From: Candidatus Euphemobacter frigidus
Lineage (GTDB): Bacteria > Auribacterota > Erginobacteria > Erginobacterales > Erginobacteraceae
Assembly: GCA_030765805.1 (NCBI GenBank)
Contig: JAVCDH010000105.1
Location: 1-35,277 of the forward strand
Direction of reading: 5' to 3'
DNA length: 35,277 nt
Made by a program: the position numbers and the translations under genes. Under the pieces are notes generated by a model. That model saw only the letters and a list, made by a program, of their open reading frames with translations, had not been told where the DNA came from and did no database searches. Below are positions 30,630-35,277 of this stretch, in pieces (the first letter of the stretch is position 1; the number at the start of each line of letters is the position of its first letter).

Positions 30630-33600
30630 GTGATACAAAAAACAAAAGTAAGCTCAGTCTTTCCGGCAGGATTAGCAATTGTCCTGTTTTTAATCTCCTC
30701 ACCTGCCTTTCCTCTCCAACTTGAGTGGTCGGGCAAAGAGCACGCGAAGACGGTTTCGGGTGGAGCCGGGATGGAGAGTCGAAAGTTAGCGGTTTTTACG
30801 CTGGAATATAGTTCGCGCGACGGACTAATGTCAGCGGGCGACAATGTATTAGCTTCATATGCATTCTGGGACGTGAGGCGGTACAATGATGATGCGCAAG
30901 ATATAAAAATGGGTTATGATGGCAACCCTGCGTCAAATTACACTGATGTATTCGGGATAGTATCTCCATTACACGCCCCCAATTATGGCGCCAAAGCGTA
31001 CTGGGCCAATGTATATGGAATAGTGGAAGGGGCAAGGCAGTGGTGGAACCCTGTTACACCGGTTATCACTACGGCGGACTGGCCGGGAGGGGCGCAAGAT
31101 AATGGTTTGAGCATCATAGCCGCGGTTTCTAATCCAAACTATCCTTATCAGGAGATACAGATAAAAAATACTGCCGGCTGTACAAGACACACAGATGATA
31201 CACCACACTATACTCCCGCATATTCTTTCCAGATTACGCCGTCTATTCGCGATAGGGATGGAATTTTAACACTGATCATAGGCGGTGCAAGCGGCGAGCC
31301 GCCGGAACACTATGATCAGCTATGGATACTTACGAGAACGGAGCCTCCTACGGGAAATTTATGGGATTATATCGATGAACCTTGGAAGGAGGATATATTT
31401 GATGCGGGGGATAATGGTGCTACTCAGCAGCAATATGTTAGTCCTCCACTAGGAGAAGTTGATTGTATAAAAGTACCACCGGGACATAGCTATGTCAGCT
31501 TCCAGATTTGGGGGGAGCATGACAGTCTTATCCTTTCCGGAGCTTCTTTTGAAATTCCCACAAAGCATCCGAACATATATGTAAATAATCAGACCGGTGT
31601 TGAAGGGACTGAACTGCAATTTTCAGTAACCGCCGATGACCCTGAGGGGGATATCGTTACTATTTCAGCTATTTCGTTGCCGGCGTGGCTGAAAGAGATT
31701 GATAACAATAGCCCGGCTCAATTTGCCGTAATGACTCTGGAAGGCACATCAGGTGACAATGATGATTGGACGGCGATTTTTGAAGCAAAAGATAACCAAC
31801 CTGTACCCGGAACTGCCAGAAAACCTATAACCATCACAATTGAAAATGCACCTCCAGTTATAACGAATTTCTCCAGTGACAGTCCTGTGGGAAGCTGCAA
31901 GCATGTGGGAGAGTGGGTTAAATTCACGGGAACATTTACCGACCCGGGCTGGCTGGATACACATATTGTGGAATTAGACTTCGGCGATACTCAGACCAGC
32001 AACCTGTGCAGTATTCCCGGTCTCTGGGTAGTAAGAAATGTATCCAGATTATATTTCGGCGGCGGGTGCGATATTCCCGTTCCGGGCGATTATGACGGGG
32101 ACACAACGACGGAAGCGGCTATCTTCAAACCTCCTGATAGATTGTGGGAGATCAGGGGCGTTACCCAATTCAATTTTGGAGTCATCCACGATAAACCTGT
32201 TCCGGAGGATTATAATGGAGATGGGAAGGATGATGTCGCGGTTTTTCGCCCCGGTACCGGCCTCTGGGCGGCGAGGGGCGTTACCAGAATTTATTACGGA
32301 ACATATGGTGACTTGCCGGTGCCGGCGGACTACAACGGGAACGGGAAGGCGGACATAGCGGTATTCAGGCCGAGTAATAATCGTTGGTACATCAAAAATG
32401 TGACCAGAGCTTATTTCGGCAACTCCACCGATATCCGTGTTCCCGCAGACTATAACGGCGATGGGAAAGATGATATCGCGATTTTCCGCCCCGGTACCGG
32501 CCTCTGGGCTGTGCGGGGAGTCACCAGGGTTTATTACGGAAGAGACGGCGACATCCCTCTCCCGGCGGACTATAATGGAAACGGCCGGGCGGATATAGGC
32601 TTCTTCAGGTCCACGACAGGGCTATGGGCCATCAGAGGGATAACCCAATCTTTTTTTGGAGAAGGTGGAGATAGTCCCAGCCCTGACGATTACAACGGCG
32701 ACGGGATAGATGATATCGCCATCTTTCGTTCAGCAGTTTACTACGAGAACCTTGATCCGCCTGACGCAAAACAATGCAGTTTTAAGGTAATGCATTTTTA
32801 TGATAATGCGGACCAATATGGAGTTACGGCAACCGTGACCGATGACGACGGTGGAGGAGATACTGCTCAGACCACTGTGGAGATATGTGGGACTTGCACG
32901 CCAACTCCTAAGCCCTCAGCGACACCGACCTCTACGGCGACGCCTAAGCCGACGCCTCCACCGAGCGTGACACCTACTCCGTCTGTCATCCCTACTGTAA
33001 CTCCTACGGCCACGCCGACGCCTTCGGTGACGCCCACCCCCACACCCACGATCGGCCCCCATGTTATGATCGACCAGGTTTACGGAAGCAAAATACTTGA
33101 CTACGTGGTGCTCTACAACTCCACTGCCGGCAGCATCGATCTCGGGGCCGGGGGATACGTCCTCAACAACCAGGACAACCCTGACCCCACCGCCGCCTCC
33201 GACGACAACTTATTCACCTCCTGCGACACCATCCCCGCCACCTCCTACTTCCTCGTTGCTTCTACCTATTATATCGCCCCCGATCCGCCTTACCGTCCCG
33301 ACGGCGTAGTCGCCGACGTGGTCATGAATATTAACGTCATCAAGGGGAGCAATGCCGGCCACTCCTGGGTCCAGCTCACCGACAGTGCCGTTGCGGAGGT
33401 CGACGCCCTGGGGTGGGCCGCCGGCGGCGGCATGCCCACACACTACGAGGGGACCGCGATCAACGCCGATATGGCCACCAATAAAGCCTTCTTCCGCCAC
33501 GGTGTCCATGACGATACTAATAATAATACCGCCGACTTCTACCAGGACACCTTCTCCCCTTACTCCTCCGGCCAGATCCCCTACGATGGGACCGGCTCCT

Positions 33601-35277
33601 GGTTCAGCCACACTCTCTGGCCGACCTTCGACGAGCAGACCCAGGAGTGGACCCGGACCTGCGGTGGCTGCAGCTACTACTACCAGGCCATCAACGAGGG
33701 TCATCCGCCGAGCGATGGCAACTACGTGCTCGAGAGCTACGATGGCAGCCCCACTGAGGATGCCTGGTTCGGCATCGCCGACTTCAGCCAGAACACCGGT
33801 GTCGACTGCTGGGGCCGGGTCTTCGTCGAGGTGGTAGCCTGGGGGTACCAATCTTCCACCACGGGCCAAAAGTGGTCAAAGGTCTACCTCAAGTCCGGGT
33901 CGACGATCACGTCCCGAGATGTTGGCTTCGCCCAGGACTCCAGCGCCTCTCCCTCTTTCAGCCTGGTCAACAGTAAACCCTGGAACCGGGACCCTGATAC
34001 CAACTTCGCCTGGGACTCGGACTCTCTCGATAACCTGGTCATCGGCATCAGGAACGACGATAATAATGTCAAGATAGCTATATCCCAGTTATACGCCCTG
34101 GTCTGGTACACCGGGGTGCCGCCGCCGCCGCCGACTCCTACGGCCACTACAACACCGCCGACTCCCACACCAACACCCAGCGTGACACCGACACCGTCGC
34201 CCACACCGACGGCCTACGTCCCGTCTCCCACGCCGACGCCCAGCGTGACACCAACTCCAACTCCTTCGGTTACTCCTACGCCTTCAGTAACACCTACACC
34301 GACGCCAAGCATCCCCCCGACGCCGGAGAAGACTCCTCCTCCTTCGCCATCGCCCACAGCGACTCCGATAACCCCAACCCCGACACCCAGCAGCACATCT
34401 ACACCAACACCAAGTACGACTCCCACGCCGAGTGTGACACCGACGCCCACGCCGAGTATGACTCCGACGCCGGAGATCTGCACGCGGCTGGACGAAGGCT
34501 TTGACGACTTCCAGATCGGGACCCGACCGAGCGGGTGGACGTTTACTAACTGTAACGCCAACACCGATACTTATACCACCGCCGGAGACTATGGCCATGC
34601 GCTCCCCTCGATCAAACTCGATGCCACCGGTGATCTAATTGAGAGCACCTCCTTTGCCGATGGCGAATGGCTGAAGTTCTGGACTAAGGGAATAGGCACC
34701 GATACCACCAGCAGCCTGCTAGTAGAGGAATATTACACCTCCTGGCAGGAGGTCACCGATATCAACAATCTGCCCACTGCCAGTGGGGTTATCTATGGAC
34801 CCCTGAGCCTGGATGCGAGCACCACCCGTCTCAGGTTCAGCTATACCAAAAGTGTGGGGGACCTGGCCTTTGACGATGTGATGGTGAACTGCCTGATTAC
34901 TCCGACTCCCACGCCCACTCCGGAGACGACCCCCACGCCGACACCCTCAGTGACGCCCACTCCAGAGATAACTCCCACCACGACGCCGAGTGTAACCCCG
35001 ACTCCATCGGTAACCCCGACACCGGAGACCACGCCCACTCCGACACCCTCGGTAACTCCCACGCCGATCACTCCCACGCCCACAGCCTCGGTTACCCCCA
35101 CAGCCACCCCCACTGCTTACATTCCAACCCCCACCCCAACGCCGGAGATCTGCACCCGCCTGGACGAAGGCTTTGACGACTTCCAGATCGGGACCCGACC
35201 GAGCGGGTGGACGTTTACTAACTGTAACGCCAACACCGATACTTATACCACCGCCGGAGACTATGGCCATGCGCTCC
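30630..35277 (+). CDS. Giant chimeric modular surface protein, runs off the right edge
   Basis: The frame is open from the GTG at 30630 to the edge (over 1,549 codons; read by hand). Signal peptide 1-29. Unrecognised N-terminal domain (about 30-312). Ig/cadherin-like domain (about 315-407, [18 protein letters not shown]). PKD domain split into 408-457 ([15 protein letters not shown]) and about 710-754 ([15 protein letters not shown]) by a six-repeat VCBS cassette (458-706; GDYDGD and [15 protein letters not shown] loops). P/T linker (about 756-808). Lamin-tail-like domain (about 810-960, [16 protein letters not shown]). Beta-rich domain (about 985-1163). P/T linker. Jelly-roll-like domain (about 1285-1420, [16 protein letters not shown]). 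P/T linker. Then a near-identical second copy of that domain. Probably a long surface adhesin or stalk-like protein. Confidence 0.85.
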   Translation, partial: MIQKTKVSSVFPAGLAIVLFLISSPAFPLQLEWSGKEHAKTVSGGAGMESRKLAVFTLEYSSRDGLMSAGDNVLASYAFWDVRRYNDDAQDIKMGYDGNPASNYTDVFGIVSPLHAPNYGAKAYWANVYGIVEGARQWWNPVTPVITTADWPGGAQDNGLSIIAAVSNPNYPYQEIQIKNTAGCTRHTDDTPHYTPAYSFQITPSIRDRDGILTLIIGGASGEPPEHYDQLWILTRTEPPTGNLWDYIDEPWKEDIFDAGDNGATQQQYVSPPLGEVDCIKVPPGHSYVSFQIWGEHDSLILSGASFEIPTKHPNIYVNNQTGVEGTELQFSVTADDPEGDIVTISAISLPAWLKEIDNNSPAQFAVMTLEGTSGDNDDWTAIFEAKDNQPVPGTARKPITITIENAPPVITNFSSDSPVGSCKHVGEWVKFTGTFTDPGWLDTHIVELDFGDTQTSNLCSIPGLWVVRNVSRLYFGGGCDIPVPGDYDGDTTTEAAIFKPPDRLWEIRGVTQFNFGVIHDKPVPEDYNGDGKDDVAVFRPGTGLWAARGVTRIYYGTYGDLPVPADYNGNGKADIAVFRPSNNRWYIKNVTRAYFGNSTDIRVPADYNGDGKDDIAIFRPGTGLWAVRGVTRVYYGRDGDIPLPADYNGNGRADIGFFRSTTGLWAIRGITQSFFGEGGDSPSPDDYNGDGIDDIAIFRSAVYYENLDPPDAKQCSFKVMHFYDNADQYGVTATVTDDDGGGDTAQTTVEICGTCTPTPKPSATPTSTATPKPTPPPSVTPTPSVIPTVTPTATPTPSVTPTPTPTIGPHVMIDQVYGSKILDYVVLYNSTAGSIDLGAGGYVLNNQDNPDPTAASDDNLFTSCDTIPATSYFLVASTYYIAPDPPYRPDGVVADVVMNINVIKGSNAGHSWVQLTDSAVAEVDALGWAAGGGMPTHYEGTAINADMATNKAFFRHGVHDDTNNNTADFYQDTFSPYSSGQIPYDGTGSWFSHTLWPTFDEQTQEWTRTCGGCSYYYQAINEGHPPSDGNYVLESYDGSPTEDAWFGIADFSQNTGVDCWGRVFVEVVAWGYQSSTTGQKWSKVYLKSGSTITSRDVGFAQDSSASPSFSLVNSKPWNRDPDTNFAWDSDSLDNLVIGIRNDDNNVKIAISQLYALVWYTGVPPPPPTPTATTTPPTPTPTPSVTPTPSPTPTAYVPSPTPTPSVTPTPTPSVTPTPSVTPTPTPSIPPTPEKTPPPSPSPTATPITPTPTPSSTSTPTPSTTPTPSVTPTPTPSMTPTPEICTRLDEGFDDFQIGTRPSGWTFTNCNANTDTYTTAGDYGHALPSIKLDATGDLIESTSFADGEWLKFWTKGIGTDTTSSLLVEEYYTSWQEVTDINNLPTASGVIYGPLSLDASTTRLRFSYTKSVGDLAFDDVMVNCLITPTPTPTPETTPTPTPSVTPTPEITPTTTPSVTPTPSVTPTPETTPTPTPSVTPTPITPTPTASVTPTATPTAYIPTPTPTPEICTRLDEGFDDFQIGTRPSGWTFTNCNANTDTYTTAGDYGHAL
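32001..32752 (+). repeat. VCBS cassette inserted in the PKD domain, flanked by AACCT
   Basis: AACCT at 32001-32005 and again at 32748-32752 flank a 747-nt, in-frame (249-codon) block of six DxDGD-type repeats. Removing it rejoins a standard PKD sequence. The block starts mid-repeat ([14 protein letters not shown]) and ends after AIFRSA, i.e. circularly permuted relative to the tandem paralogs. Confidence 0.6.
34472..35277 (+). repeat. 672-nt in-frame tandem repeat (domain plus P/T linker)
   Basis: The sequence from GGAGATCTGCAC at 34472 returns at 35144, an offset of 672 nt (224 codons). The second copy matches the first with only about two changes over the visible 134 nt. The array is cut by the window end. 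Confidence 0.85.

Noticed and set aside
33210-33869. Minus-strand 219-codon ORF and the V/G-rich minus-strand ORFs at 33884-35270
   Set aside because: Antisense of the P/T linkers and beta domains of the giant gene; [10 protein letters not shown] strings are the complement of Pro/Thr codons.

Overview
The window looks like chromosomal DNA of an uncultured Gram-negative bacterium. By eye it is moderately GC-rich, with many Pro/Thr-linked giant secreted proteins, TPR proteins, beta-propellers, a TMTC-like TPR glycosyltransferase and a bacterial GlnRS. This style resembles deep candidate phyla around the PVC group (Omnitrophota/Aureabacteria-like), but the placement is an inference from gene style and is weak. 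Both window ends cut through giant modular surface-protein genes, and the two share a jelly-roll-like domain.

Layout. 1-9.2 kb, all minus strand: a modular secreted protein (off the left edge), a UPF0280/ApbE-like protein, an exported double-HhH protein with a zinc ribbon, a small TPR protein, and two secreted proteins sharing a TolC-like C-terminal domain. The larger of these also carries an Asp-box propeller split by a coiled coil. 9.5-11.4 kb, plus: a TMTC-like membrane glycosyltransferase. 11.5-16.3 kb, minus: an Asp-rich coiled-coil secreted protein, a PQQ-type propeller and a TPR protein (GTGA-overlapping pair), acylphosphatase, and a Nudix + dCTPase/MazG fusion. 16.4-17.8 kb, plus: an AzgA-type purine permease interrupted by one in-frame TAG. 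17.9-18.8 kb, minus: smpB and a small exported protein. 19.1-20.8 kb, plus: glnS.

21.3-30.6 kb is the most unusual part: four tandem paralogous genes (607-617 aa). Each encodes a signal peptide, a seven-repeat SLALDSS/PHISY propeller and a six-repeat FG-GAP/VCBS-type propeller with DxDGDG loops. Three copies share a leader that ends in an intrinsic-terminator hairpin just before the Shine-Dalgarno sequence, and its loop can pair with that sequence. The copies are nucleotide mosaics of one another. One copy has lost exactly its sigma70 promoter, and remnants of further copies and of the adjoining giant gene lie between them. The fifth gene (30.6 kb to the right edge, more than 1,549 codons, open throughout) carries a related six-repeat VCBS cassette inserted inside a PKD domain, then switches composition and continues as a P/T-linked, internally repeated adhesin-like protein.

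Nucleotide and tRNA housekeeping genes (Nudix-MazG, AzgA, GlnS, SmpB) are therefore embedded among envelope and secreted protein genes. No rRNA, tRNA, CRISPR array or transposase gene was seen.
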